The notes beneath the pieces are model-generated. The model had not been told where the DNA came from, did no database searches, and saw nothing but the letters and a program-made list of their open reading frames with translations. From NCBI GenBank assembly GCA_902776565.1, contig CACYQN010000006.1, positions 218,709-282,708 of the forward strand: a stretch of DNA of 64,000 nt, written 5' to 3'. This document shows, in pieces, positions 27,653 to 36,010 of this stretch; position 1 is the stretch's first letter, and every line of letters begins with the position of its first letter. The position numbers were made by a program, and so were the translations under genes. Source of the stretch: an uncultured Bacteroidia bacterium. Lineage in GTDB: Bacteria > Bacteroidota > Bacteroidia > Bacteroidales > ML635J-15.

Positions 27653-27660
27653 TAACTTTG
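27653..27660 (+). promoter_or_regulatory. Bacteroidota -7 promoter element (TAACTTTG)
   Basis: TAACTTTG with the sequence context (ACGAAACCAG before, CAAATG after) seen at many Bacteroidota promoters. Transcription would begin near 27667, so in-frame ATGs at 27616 and 27664 would not be on this transcript. The first usable one is at 27685. Confidence 0.6.
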
Positions 27661-27684
27661 CAAATGAATAACAAAAGAAATGCT

Positions 27685-29685
27685 ATGGAGAACATGATTG
27701 GCAGAAAAGCTGAGTCTGTGAATGTTTACGACATGAGAGATTCTAAAAGCACTTTGAAGAACCTTATGCAAGGTATGTATCTCATATCATTTATCTTAAA
27801 TATAACAGAGATATTCACAAAACGGACAAGATATACAGGCAACATAAAAAAAGCAGTCTTATCTCTTTCGATAGCCATTCTTTCTGTAAGTTGTTTTGGG
27901 CAAACACAAATCAGTACCGAAGCAGAACTGAGAACATTTGCAAGTGCTGTGAATAGTGGAACCACTTATGAAGGTCAAACTGTAACATTGGAAAATGATA
28001 TTGCATTGACTACAGAATGGACACCTATTGGAAAGAGCGGCAAGCCATTCAAGGGCACTTTTGAAGGAAATGGGCATAAAATATCAAACCTTCATATAAC
28101 ACGTGATATTGACTATACTGGCTTATTTGGATATATCAATGGCGGAACTATACAGAATGTAATAGTTTATGGAGAAATATCAGTTAATAATAAAAGATAT
28201 ATTGCCGGAATATGTGGAAAAATAGAAAATAACTCCAAAATTGAAAATTGTCACTTTATAGGCCAAATTTATGTAAATACTAGTGGAGATGTATTTGTAG
28301 GTGGTGTCGTAGGTGAAATTCTTGAAGGCGGTACAGTCAACAAATGCTCATCTACCGGTTTGATTTATGGTGAAACTGACAAGGCAAAGTGTATTGGCGG
28401 TATAGTTGGCAGAAGTGGACCCGAATCTAATGGAATAGATGTATCGTATAAACGCACCCTAATAACAAATTGCATAAATCTTGCTGATGTATATGGTCTG
28501 TCTTCGGTAGGAGGAATAATAGCATACATAAGACATAATGTAACTGTTGAGAACTGCCTGAATTGTGGTAACATTAACGGCTTCGAGGGGTCAAAAAATT
28601 ATTTTGGGGGAATCGTCGGCGGGTATTATTTTGGAATGCGAGTGTATAACTGCTTAAGCGCGGCGACCACCGTATCGAAAAATCCCTCCGCAGCAATCGG
28701 CAAGGTTACTGGAAATGATTTCCCAGACACTTGTCCTAAAATAAATGTCTATTATGATTATCAGCGAATGTATCTCAACCATTCTAGGCACGGTACATCT
28801 GCATATACATCTGGAATCATAGATGGCAGTCTTTCTTCAACTTTTACCGGTTGGATATTTGATGGCGGCTATCCTTATCCAAAGGACTTTACATACGACA
28901 GTGTAATAATGGTTGCCAAGTCTTATGCTTTGTTCTCAAATGATGAAAAGTATGATGCAATAGAGACAGATTTCACTGTATCAAACTTCACTGGAACATC
29001 TTGGACATCAAGGCAAGGCAAAGTTTCAGTAAGAACACCTAATATTGTTCCCATTGATACTGGCAACGACACTTTAGTAGTGAATTATGGCAGCTATTAT
29101 AAGAACATATTATTGAACATTGAATCTTTTGAGCCTCTTCCTATTCGACTATACTACTTCAAAGGAACCCCTAGTCCACATGGAAACCTATTGAAATGGG
29201 CGACCGCTTGGGAACAGAACAACTGTGAATTTGAAGTATTCCGATCAAAAGACTTGATAAATCCTCAATGGGTATCTGTCACAGAAACGCCTATATATGT
29301 GGGTTCTGACACCTATACAGGAAGGTCATACCTGCTCCTTGACAGGTATCCATACGACACCACTTACTATATGCTTGTGCAGACTGACTGTGACGGGACA
29401 TTTGAAAAGTTTACTTCGGAATATATAGTATGCATACAAGATAAGTCCACAGATACATTCGAAAAACCTTATATTATCTTTGGTGACAGGCTTCAAATAG
29501 TGGGTGGCAGTGAAATCTGCAGAGTCTCCATTCTGAATGTTCTTGGACAAATAGTTGAAGAGTTTTCACTGAATCCTTACCAGCAACGAGAAATTTTATT
29601 TCATTTGCAAGGAACATATCTGATAACATCCGTTTATGAACATAACGGGAAGACAATAAGAGATACTGAAAAAATAGTAAAATAA
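27685..29685 (+). CDS. GLUG-repeat T9SS type-A surface protein with an unusual N-terminus
   Basis: The frame encodes a secreted protein. Repeats of GLUG type (GLFGYINGGTIQNVIVYG, YIAGICGKIENNSKIENC, VGGVVGEILEGGTVNKC, IGGIVGRS) span about residues 120-330. A C-terminal T9SS type-A sorting domain ends VSILNVLGQIVEEF...TLIRDTEKIVK-like (the actual tail is KTIRDTEKIVK). A normal signal peptide (KKAVLSLSIAILSVSCFGQ) is present but internal: its natural start codon position, 27844, is ATA. Upstream is an in-frame extension that begins MENMIGRKAE and resembles the N-terminus of a Bacteroidota AAA ATPase. The start is uncertain: 27685 fits the promoter, but 27616, 27664, 27769 and 27778 are also in frame. 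The gene is more AT-rich than its neighbours. Confidence 0.75.
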   Translation: MENMIGRKAESVNVYDMRDSKSTLKNLMQGMYLISFILNITEIFTKRTRYTGNIKKAVLSLSIAILSVSCFGQTQISTEAELRTFASAVNSGTTYEGQTVTLENDIALTTEWTPIGKSGKPFKGTFEGNGHKISNLHITRDIDYTGLFGYINGGTIQNVIVYGEISVNNKRYIAGICGKIENNSKIENCHFIGQIYVNTSGDVFVGGVVGEILEGGTVNKCSSTGLIYGETDKAKCIGGIVGRSGPESNGIDVSYKRTLITNCINLADVYGLSSVGGIIAYIRHNVTVENCLNCGNINGFEGSKNYFGGIVGGYYFGMRVYNCLSAATTVSKNPSAAIGKVTGNDFPDTCPKINVYYDYQRMYLNHSRHGTSAYTSGIIDGSLSSTFTGWIFDGGYPYPKDFTYDSVIMVAKSYALFSNDEKYDAIETDFTVSNFTGTSWTSRQGKVSVRTPNIVPIDTGNDTLVVNYGSYYKNILLNIESFEPLPIRLYYFKGTPSPHGNLLKWATAWEQNNCEFEVFRSKDLINPQWVSVTETPIYVGSDTYTGRSYLLLDRYPYDTTYYMLVQTDCDGTFEKFTSEYIVCIQDKSTDTFEKPYIIFGDRLQIVGGSEICRVSILNVLGQIVEEFSLNPYQQREILFHLQGTYLITSVYEHNGKTIRDTEKIVK

Positions 29686-29720
29686 TTCAAAAATAAATAG
29701 TACGAAATGCTGTCACTGTT

Positions 29721-29880
29721 GTCTGGATTTGCAATCCAGACGATATGAATATAAGGATTTTCAATCCGCGTAAGACTGTTCTTTCAACGCATTACAAATG
29801 CTGACATTCAAGCCTTTCTGATTGCTGCCTCTGGCTAAAGGTTGCCCATAGGGCGAGCTAAAGGTTGCAAACCCGAAAGA
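29721..29880. repeat. REP-like composite repeat, copy 1
   Basis: It begins with a perfect hairpin (GTCTGGATT, TGC, AATCCAGAC; 29721-29741). A block at about 29785-29880 follows whose reverse complement shares GCATTTGYAATGCGTT and TTTGCAACCTTTAGCTCG with 49560-49645. No gene is present between 29686 and 29932. Confidence 0.7.
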
Positions 29881-29932
29881 ACCAAGAAACGGAAATTAAT
29901 CTAAAATCGTAAATCGTACCTCGCAAATCCCT

Positions 29933-31747
29933 TTAGTCCACCTTGTTCTCGTCGTACCCCAACCTACCGACAAGCATCAAATTTTCGTAGGAATAGTTCA
30001 CGCCAAGCTGACGCGGAATGTAAAGCGCATTTACAATCGTTTCGGCAGCGACCTCCAAATTCACAAGATTTTCCTGTCGCGACTTCACCATAAACTTGAA
30101 CACAGACTTTTCCGGAAGCTGCGAAACAAGGCCATCGTCCATAAAGCCCAAGTGCAGGTAAACCGTCCTTATGCCATACTTCGAAAATTCGCCGCTTGCC
30201 GATGCCAGATAGCCGTGGAACGCTCGTTTAGACGATGCCCACGCATTGTATTTCTCATCAAAATTCAAGTCCTCCGCACCATTTCCAACAGCAATAATAC
30301 CTCGTGAAATTTTCTCCACTATGCCATTAATAATCTCAATTGGCGCGTACAAGTTCACATCCATGCAATTTTCGGCAGTACTTTCGGCAAGGTTGACAAG
30401 ATAGTCGAACTTGACATCCAACGAGTTAACCTCATCGATAAAACCACGCACCGAAGCCTTGTCGCCCAAATTGCATTTCAAGATTTGCGCATTCGGTATA
30501 TTATTCAGACTTTCTGTATTAGAATTGCCTTGCAACCAAAGATTTGCGCCACGCGAAGCCAGCTCCTTGCTAACCACTGTTCCCAATTTGCCCGAAGCGC
30601 CAAGCACAAGCACATTCTTTCCTGCAAGTTCGCCATTATGAAGCAAATAATTGGATTTTTCAGCATTAATTCTTCGGTGCAAGTATGCAAATCCTCCATA
30701 ATTTCCACCAACGCCTGCCGTTGCACTCAATATTTTTGTTCCATCGTGAAGTTTTCCTTCCTTGGCGAGCATTGCAAGCCCAAGCGGAACGGTTGATCCA
30801 GAGACATTTCCATAGAGATTTTGTGCCTTCAGGAAAACTTTATCCATCGGAAAATTCAACTCGGCAGCTGCTTGCTTAACTATAACATTTCCAGTCTGGT
30901 GCGGAACAAAAACATCAATATCATCTATTCCCCACCCTGCTTCCGACAAGCATTCGCGCGATGCCTTTGGAATATTTACACATGCACGATCCTTAATTAC
31001 AGAATCGTCCATATAAAGGTTCCAGTCATCGTCAACGCCCACATAGTCAAGCATTTTCAAATCCTGATAGTTGCAAATGGACAGGATTCCGAATTTCTCG
31101 TCTGCTTGTACCCGTTCAACAATCACAGCAGCAGCAGCATCGCCAAAAGTTACGAACGGTACAAACTTGGTGCGCTTGTTCAGAAACGACGACATTGTCT
31201 CGGTGTGAGCCACAACTGCATAGCGAGCCTCCTTGTGCAAACGGAAATACTCTATGCACTTCTGCAAGTTCTGGTTGAAACCAGCGCAGCCCGACATAAG
31301 CGAAAATGCTGGCGTATAGTTCTTTGCGTCGACAAAGAACGACTTTACCGAGCCTGCTATTCCAGGCGCCTGCTGATGCGGAGAAACCGTACTGACAAAC
31401 CACGCGTCAATATCGCCAGCCTGCACTTTTGCATCGAGCATAGCGTTTTTTACAGCCTTTACCGCCAGTTCCAACGACGACTCCACCTGCATACGGTTCA
31501 CGCGAGGCGGAAACGGACGTACATAATGACGCTCGTAAAAGCCCATAATGTTACCTGCAAAATAGTCGAAAGGCGTATCATCGGGGTGAGTTTCGCGATA
31601 TTTCTCGAATTTTGCGCTTCCGCTAATCTTATCCTCAGCAAATCCCTCAAAGTAGCCTTTCTTCAGGGCATCGTAAATGTCGTTGTTGGTAATTGTGAAC
31701 TTGCCAGCAGAATATCCGAATCCGGAAAATATGTAGTTTTCAAACAT
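29933..31747 (-). CDS. Ketoacyl-ACP synthase III (FabH-like) fused to a degenerate SDR domain
   Basis: A 604-residue protein with two domains. Residues about 1-360 form a thiolase-fold KAS III domain with a complete triad: Cys154 (SGCAGF), His283 (PHQTGN) and Asn314 (YGNVSGS). Residues about 375-604 form a short-chain dehydrogenase/reductase domain with the nucleotide loop GASGKLG (383-389). The catalytic Tyr of YxxxK is Trp503 (Lys507 is kept), and the catalytic Ser position is Asn489, so this SDR domain is probably inactive. A 60-residue insert sits between the first strand and the region matching the FabH R-T-G-I motif. The start at 31747 matches the paralogue's N-terminus (MFENYIFSG versus MAESFIFSG). 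It is last in the operon with a second fusion protein and a cyclophilin. The product is unknown. Confidence 0.86.
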   Translation of the reverse strand: MFENYIFSGFGYSAGKFTITNNDIYDALKKGYFEGFAEDKISGSAKFEKYRETHPDDTPFDYFAGNIMGFYERHYVRPFPPRVNRMQVESSLELAVKAVKNAMLDAKVQAGDIDAWFVSTVSPHQQAPGIAGSVKSFFVDAKNYTPAFSLMSGCAGFNQNLQKCIEYFRLHKEARYAVVAHTETMSSFLNKRTKFVPFVTFGDAAAAVIVERVQADEKFGILSICNYQDLKMLDYVGVDDDWNLYMDDSVIKDRACVNIPKASRECLSEAGWGIDDIDVFVPHQTGNVIVKQAAAELNFPMDKVFLKAQNLYGNVSGSTVPLGLAMLAKEGKLHDGTKILSATAGVGGNYGGFAYLHRRINAEKSNYLLHNGELAGKNVLVLGASGKLGTVVSKELASRGANLWLQGNSNTESLNNIPNAQILKCNLGDKASVRGFIDEVNSLDVKFDYLVNLAESTAENCMDVNLYAPIEIINGIVEKISRGIIAVGNGAEDLNFDEKYNAWASSKRAFHGYLASASGEFSKYGIRTVYLHLGFMDDGLVSQLPEKSVFKFMVKSRQENLVNLEVAAETIVNALYIPRQLGVNYSYENLMLVGRLGYDENKVD

Positions 31748-31786
31748 CTTAAACAAACTAATTTAGTATAAATAATTAAAAAGGTA

Positions 31787-31883
31787 GTCATTGCGGAAGC
31801 CTACTAGTAACAGTTGGAGATTCCGCATAAGCGAACTCACAAGGCTCGTTCCTGCGCCTGTTCGTTCTGCTTTGTGGAATGAC
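31787..31883. mobile_element. MITE-like palindromic element, copy 1 (short form)
   Basis: A 97-base element between the two KAS III-SDR genes. It starts GTCATTGCGGAAG and ends CTTTGTGGAATGAC, near inverted repeats. It contains GATTCCGCATAAGCGAACTC and ACAAGGCTCGTNCCTGCGCC, shared with copies at 50371 and 56235. No coding capacity. Confidence 0.8.
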
Positions 31884-31930
31884 GGCGAGGAAAGGCAATA
31901 CAGAAATATTTTGTTGCATAAAATTCATTA

Positions 31931-33790
31931 TCAATAGTTTAGGTAAACATCCTTTATCACCATAAGCTTTTCCTCGAACGAAATGCGCACATCTGGCACC
32001 TTGATTCGGCACACCGACAGCACCATCCTTTCGGCAATCTCATCAACCTTTGTCAGAACCTTCTGGTTTACAGCCATCATCGAAGCCTGAATCTGCGATT
32101 CATCGAGTTTCGACACCATGCCTGCACCAATCAGTCCCGGCAGATAATATATGCACTTGACACCATTTTCGTAAACCTTTCCAGCATACGAACGAGCAAA
32201 TCCGCGCAAAGCACGCTTCGACACAACATACGGTGCAGAACCAGCAAACTGAGCATCCTCGCCTACAGAACCAGTTATTAGCACGGCACGACGCACATAA
32301 TCAGACATCTTTTCGCACAAATACCTGATAGACTCATAGTTTATCCGTGCAACATCCTCAAATTCGGAAATTCCAACTTTTGTAGCACGAGCAAGTCCGC
32401 CAGTAACCGCATGGGTATTAATCAAATAATCGACTTTACCATACTTTTCGGCAATGCGTGACACCAATGCATAAACCTGCGACTTATCGGACAAATCGAC
32501 CTTTTCAATCGAAACATGCACATTGCATTCAGCAGAGATTTTTTCTTTCAAGTCGTTGATTACCGCAACATTGGAATTGTATATCAATATAAGTTCTGCA
32601 CCTTTACGAGCTGCCGAAAGTGCAATTTCACGACCTATGCCGCCAGAAGCACCAGTAAGCATCAACGTTCTGCCTTCCAATTCGCGCGATGGCGAAAATT
32701 TGAACTCACACGGAGGCATTATGTATGCAAAACCGCCAAATTCACCGCCAAGACCTGCCACTGCCGTCAGAACCTTATCGTTTGGCTTCAGCCTACCTTC
32801 CGACATAAGCACATCGAAACAAGCAGGAATGGAAGCTCCCGAAAGGTTTCCGCAGTTAATCTGTACATCCTGATAAACCATAGACTTGTCGATGCCAAGG
32901 TTTTCGGCAACCGAATGCACGATTGCATTTCCTGTCTGGTGAGGGATGAAAATAGCAAGGTCGTCGATAGTCCAGCCGCAGTGCTCAAGCAGTTTTTGTG
33001 CTGTAAAAGTAATATTCGGCACGGCTCGGCTTTTCACCATACGCGGTTCCATAAAAAGGTTGCCCGAATGGTCGGCACCGAGGAAATCGAGCATTGCAAT
33101 GTCCTCGTTGTTGCGAACGGCAACTATACCGCATTTTTCTTCAGTTTCTACCCTGCTAATCACCACTGCCGCAGCCGAATCACCGAAAGTCGTGAACGGG
33201 ACAAAGTCGCGTTCTTCGAGCAGAAGTTCCGACATAACCTCAGAATGAGCCACAACGATATGATTTGCAGTTGGATGCGAATTGAAATAAGCCAACGCTG
33301 CCTCGATGTTTGAATTGAAGCCGACGCAGGCCGATGTCAGCGAAAACGAAGGCGACTGCTTTTCCTCGGAACAGAAGTACGACTTCACAAACTCCGCAAT
33401 TCCAGGAGCCTTCTGCGGAGCCGTTGCCGTTCCCACAAACCACGCATCAATGTCGTTGCCAGAAAGTCCGCTTTTAGCAAGAGCCTTCTCTACTGCGCCT
33501 ACGCACAAAGTGATTGTATTGTCAGCATTCTTGTACTGCGAAGCCGCCGGTGGAAACGGCACGACATGGTAGCGCGTCTTGAAGCCCATCTTTGCCTCAG
33601 CCATATAGTCGAAAGCTGTCGCATTGGGATTTTTCTCCTTGTAGGCAACAAATTTCTCCGACTTCGCAGCACGCGATTCGTTGAAACCGTCAAGATAGCC
33701 AAGACGAATATACTTCAGTATATCGCCATTTGTAACTTCGTACTTGCCAAGCACAAAGCCAGTTCCGGAAAATATGAAACTTTCAGCCAT
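31931..33790 (-). CDS. Ketoacyl-ACP synthase III (FabH-like) fused to an intact SDR reductase
   Basis: A 619-residue paralogue of the previous protein. The KAS III domain has Cys155 (SACVGF), His284 (PHQTGN) and Asn315 (CGNLSGA), so it should be active in decarboxylative condensation. The C-terminal SDR domain is intact: TGASGGIG (loop at 380-386), NTHAV in place of NNAG, Ser508 (ITGSVG), Tyr521 and Lys525 (YVVSK). One polypeptide could therefore condense and then reduce a 3-ketoacyl chain. Its start codon overlaps the stop of the cyclophilin by one base (TAATG), implying coupled translation. The partner KAS III-SDR gene follows after a 183-base gap that holds a MITE-like element. Substrate and product are unknown; free FabH enzymes are about 330 residues. 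Confidence 0.9.
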   Translation of the reverse strand: MAESFIFSGTGFVLGKYEVTNGDILKYIRLGYLDGFNESRAAKSEKFVAYKEKNPNATAFDYMAEAKMGFKTRYHVVPFPPAASQYKNADNTITLCVGAVEKALAKSGLSGNDIDAWFVGTATAPQKAPGIAEFVKSYFCSEEKQSPSFSLTSACVGFNSNIEAALAYFNSHPTANHIVVAHSEVMSELLLEERDFVPFTTFGDSAAAVVISRVETEEKCGIVAVRNNEDIAMLDFLGADHSGNLFMEPRMVKSRAVPNITFTAQKLLEHCGWTIDDLAIFIPHQTGNAIVHSVAENLGIDKSMVYQDVQINCGNLSGASIPACFDVLMSEGRLKPNDKVLTAVAGLGGEFGGFAYIMPPCEFKFSPSRELEGRTLMLTGASGGIGREIALSAARKGAELILIYNSNVAVINDLKEKISAECNVHVSIEKVDLSDKSQVYALVSRIAEKYGKVDYLINTHAVTGGLARATKVGISEFEDVARINYESIRYLCEKMSDYVRRAVLITGSVGEDAQFAGSAPYVVSKRALRGFARSYAGKVYENGVKCIYYLPGLIGAGMVSKLDESQIQASMMAVNQKVLTKVDEIAERMVLSVCRIKVPDVRISFEEKLMVIKDVYLNY

Positions 33791-34503
33791 TATTTCTTGG
33801 CTTTCTTTTTATTGTTATCAGCGGCGGGAGTCTCTGCCTCTTTAGGTTCGTCCTTGACAACCGTCATCTTTATAATCTTAACATCATCCACAGGACGGTC
33901 GGCGACACCAGTTTCAACAGCTGCAATCTTATCTACAACGCCAAGTCCCTCAACAACTTCGCCGAATACAGTATATTGGTTGTCGAGATGTGGAGTGCCA
34001 CCGATTGTTGCGTATGTGTCGCGTTCCTTTGTTGTGAAAGTTTTGCCCATCCTTTTCTCGAACTGGTCAAGCTGCATATCGGTATATGTCTGTCCCTGAA
34101 CAATGTAAAACTGCGAGCCGGAACTTCTGCGTTCGGGATTCACATTGTCGCCGGTACGGGCGGCAGCAAGAGCACCTTTCTTGTGGAAATGCTTAGGATA
34201 AACGATTTCGGCAGGAATAGTGTAGCCAGGGTCGCCATTGCCGAGACGGGCATTCGGAGCAGCATTCTTTGACTGCGGGTCACCACCCTGAATCATAAAG
34301 TTCTTTATCACACGGTGAAACAACAAATCTTCGTAGAAACCGCTTTCCACAAGTTTCACAAAGTTGTCGCGATGCAACGGAGTATCGTCGTAAAGCACAA
34401 CGGTAATATTTCCCTTTGTAGTCTCAATCAACACCTTGGTTGACTGAGCAAATGCCGTTGCAACAAAAAGTGCAAGAGCGAAAATCAATGCTATTTTCTT
34501 CAT
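33790..34503 (-). CDS. Exported cyclophilin-type peptidyl-prolyl cis-trans isomerase
   Basis: A 237-residue protein with a signal peptide (MKKIALIFALALFVATAFAQ) and a complete cyclophilin domain. Active-site signs are FHRVIKNFMIQGGDP, GSQFYIV and QYTVFGEV. A C-terminal tail rich in Lys/Ala/Asn (DNNKKKAKK) ends the protein. It catalyses proline isomerisation during folding of envelope proteins. The ATG at 34503 is used; a TTG six bases upstream is also in frame. It leads the operon with the two KAS III-SDR fusions, which are cytoplasmic; the link may be only transcriptional. Confidence 0.92.
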   Translation of the reverse strand: MKKIALIFALALFVATAFAQSTKVLIETTKGNITVVLYDDTPLHRDNFVKLVESGFYEDLLFHRVIKNFMIQGGDPQSKNAAPNARLGNGDPGYTIPAEIVYPKHFHKKGALAAARTGDNVNPERRSSGSQFYIVQGQTYTDMQLDQFEKRMGKTFTTKERDTYATIGGTPHLDNQYTVFGEVVEGLGVVDKIAAVETGVADRPVDDVKIIKMTVVKDEPKEAETPAADNNKKKAKK

Positions 34504-34536
34504 AACCAACTATTATTAGTTTTCAATCTTAAAATG

Positions 34537-34567
34537 CAAAAATAATATTTTTGAACGAAATTGCAAA
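34537..34567 (-). promoter_or_regulatory. Promoter of the cyclophilin - KAS III-SDR operon
   Basis: On the minus strand, TTTG at 34567-34564, then 19 bases, then TATTTTTG at 34544-34537. Both boxes and the spacing match the Bacteroidota consensus. The ATG is 34 bases downstream. Confidence 0.78.
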
Positions 34568-34709
34568 GTGAATTAGCAAATGGCGAGCCAAAATCCAAAT
34601 CACATGCCATATATAAAAACTATCACCTAGAAATCGTCTATGCAACAACACGACATACAGAACCCATAGTAACTTATCATAGTTTGATCAAGATTTTTGT
34701 AAAAAACAT

Positions 34710-34740
34710 TTGCTAATTTAAACAAAATATTTATTTTTGT
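34710..34740 (+). promoter_or_regulatory. Promoter of InlB-repeat lipoprotein 1
   Basis: TTTG at 34710-34713, a 19-base spacer, and TATTTTTG at 34733-34740. The whole promoter and leader are almost identical to 51423-51480, before the third family member. Confidence 0.8.
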
Positions 34741-34766
34741 CCGTGTAAATTTAATAGGTGTATAAT

Positions 34767-35729
34767 ATGAAAAGGATATTATTCTTTGCAATCATCTCCA
34801 TAGTGGGAATGTTGGCGATTAGTGGTTGCGACAAGCAGAAAACATACGATGTTGTTTTTGATGCAAACGGTGGTAGTGGCGAAATGCAATCACAGACACT
34901 TGCAGAAGGGGAATCTCAGTCCCTTGAGGACAATTCATTTGTCAATGAAGGTCATACATTTGGCGGATGGAATACACTGCCTGATGGTAGTGGTGTAACA
35001 TATAGTAATGGTCAGGACATAACTCTGGCTTCCGATATTACGCTATATGCGCAATGGACAAGCAATGATACGGAATCCGCACCAGATTCACAACAAACAA
35101 CTGGCAGTTTGAATGGATATGAATGGGTTGACCTTGGACTGCCCAGTGGTACACGTTGGGCTTCTCGCAACATAGGAGCCAAAGACCCAGAAAGCTATGG
35201 TGACTATTATGCCTGGGGAGAAGTCACCACCAAAGAAATATACTACTGGCACACCTATCAACACAGCCGTGGAGATGCATATTGTTCTATCACCAAATAC
35301 TGCCCACTTGGTATTAATGGCTTTGGATACACCTATGGTTACGCAGGCTATACTGACAATCGAACTATTCTCGAACCCTGCGATGATGCCGCTACTGTCA
35401 ACTGGGGTGAAGGATGGCGTATGCCTACCAAAGAAGAAATGGAGGAATTGTTAAATAATTGCACTAATGTTTGGACTTCCATAAATGGTGTGAACGGAAG
35501 AAAATTTATAGGGTCTAATGGCAACTCCATCTTCCTGCCTGCCGCCGGGAACTATTACGATGTTCTGCTTTTAGAGGATGATGCCGATGGTTACTACTGG
35601 TCAAGTTCTGTTTACTCTGACAATGCAAACTATTCGTGGATAATCAAATTTGATTCTAGCAATTGCTTGGTGAACCATCAACATTACCGCTACAGAGGGC
35701 ATCCAGTGCGTCCCGTCTTGGCACAATAA
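34767..35729 (+). CDS. InlB B-repeat / Fibrobacter-paralogous-domain lipoprotein (family member 1)
   Basis: A 320-residue lipoprotein: MKRILFFAIISIVGMLAISGCDK with lipobox I-S-G-C. Residues about 27-98 are one InlB B-repeat (Listeria-Bacteroides repeat: YDVVFDANGGSGEMQ...FGGWNTLPDGSG...ITLYAQW). Residues about 110-320 form a domain with GYEWVDLGLPSGTRWASRNIGA, GDYYAWGEV, ATVNWGEGWRMPTKEEMEELL and GYYWSSSVYSDN, typical of the Fibrobacter succinogenes major paralogous domain. The GTG at 34758 is in frame but not conserved as a start in the paralogue. It is surface-exposed by inference; function is unknown. The N-terminal part is near-identical to member 3, while the C-terminal part has diverged. 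Confidence 0.86.
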   Translation: MKRILFFAIISIVGMLAISGCDKQKTYDVVFDANGGSGEMQSQTLAEGESQSLEDNSFVNEGHTFGGWNTLPDGSGVTYSNGQDITLASDITLYAQWTSNDTESAPDSQQTTGSLNGYEWVDLGLPSGTRWASRNIGAKDPESYGDYYAWGEVTTKEIYYWHTYQHSRGDAYCSITKYCPLGINGFGYTYGYAGYTDNRTILEPCDDAATVNWGEGWRMPTKEEMEELLNNCTNVWTSINGVNGRKFIGSNGNSIFLPAAGNYYDVLLLEDDADGYYWSSSVYSDNANYSWIIKFDSSNCLVNHQHYRYRGHPVRPVLAQ

Positions 35730-35753
35730 TTAATTTATGGCTTTTAATAAAAT

Positions 35754-35791
35754 TTACGGCAGTCGGCTACGGTTGGCTGCTTTTTTTGTCG
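35754..35791 (+). terminator. Terminator of InlB-repeat lipoprotein 1
   Basis: GCAGTCGGCTACGGTTGGCTGC followed by seven T. The stem has G-T wobbles, and the same hairpin follows members 2 and 3. Confidence 0.75.
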
Positions 35792-35956
35792 CCTCAATCA
35801 ACACCTTGTTCGACTGCGCTTTCGTTACTAATAATCTGTATAGATAATAAATTTGACCGACAGCGCAAAAATGGTAGTGCAAATGGCAAGCCAAAGCATA
35901 AAATCAACTTATTGCATCATTTTACAGAGTTTAACAACTTTGATGATTAATAAACA

Positions 35957-35987
35957 TTTGTTTAATTCAATATAATCATTAATTTTG
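35957..35987 (+). promoter_or_regulatory. Promoter of InlB-repeat lipoprotein 2
   Basis: TTTG at 35957-35960, a 19-base spacer and TAATTTTG at 35980-35987. The ATG is 23 bases further on. Confidence 0.78.
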
Positions 35988-36010
35988 CCCCAACTTAATA
36001 GTTTAATAAT

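Noticed and set aside
30821..31771. A 316-codon plus-strand frame opposite KAS III-SDR
   Set aside because: Shadow of a conserved gene whose catalytic residues are intact on the other strand.
29933..33790. Olefin (OleABCD) biosynthesis locus
   Set aside because: KAS III and SDR domains are reminiscent of OleA and OleD, but OleB/OleC-like genes are absent and the SDR is not clearly of the OleD type.
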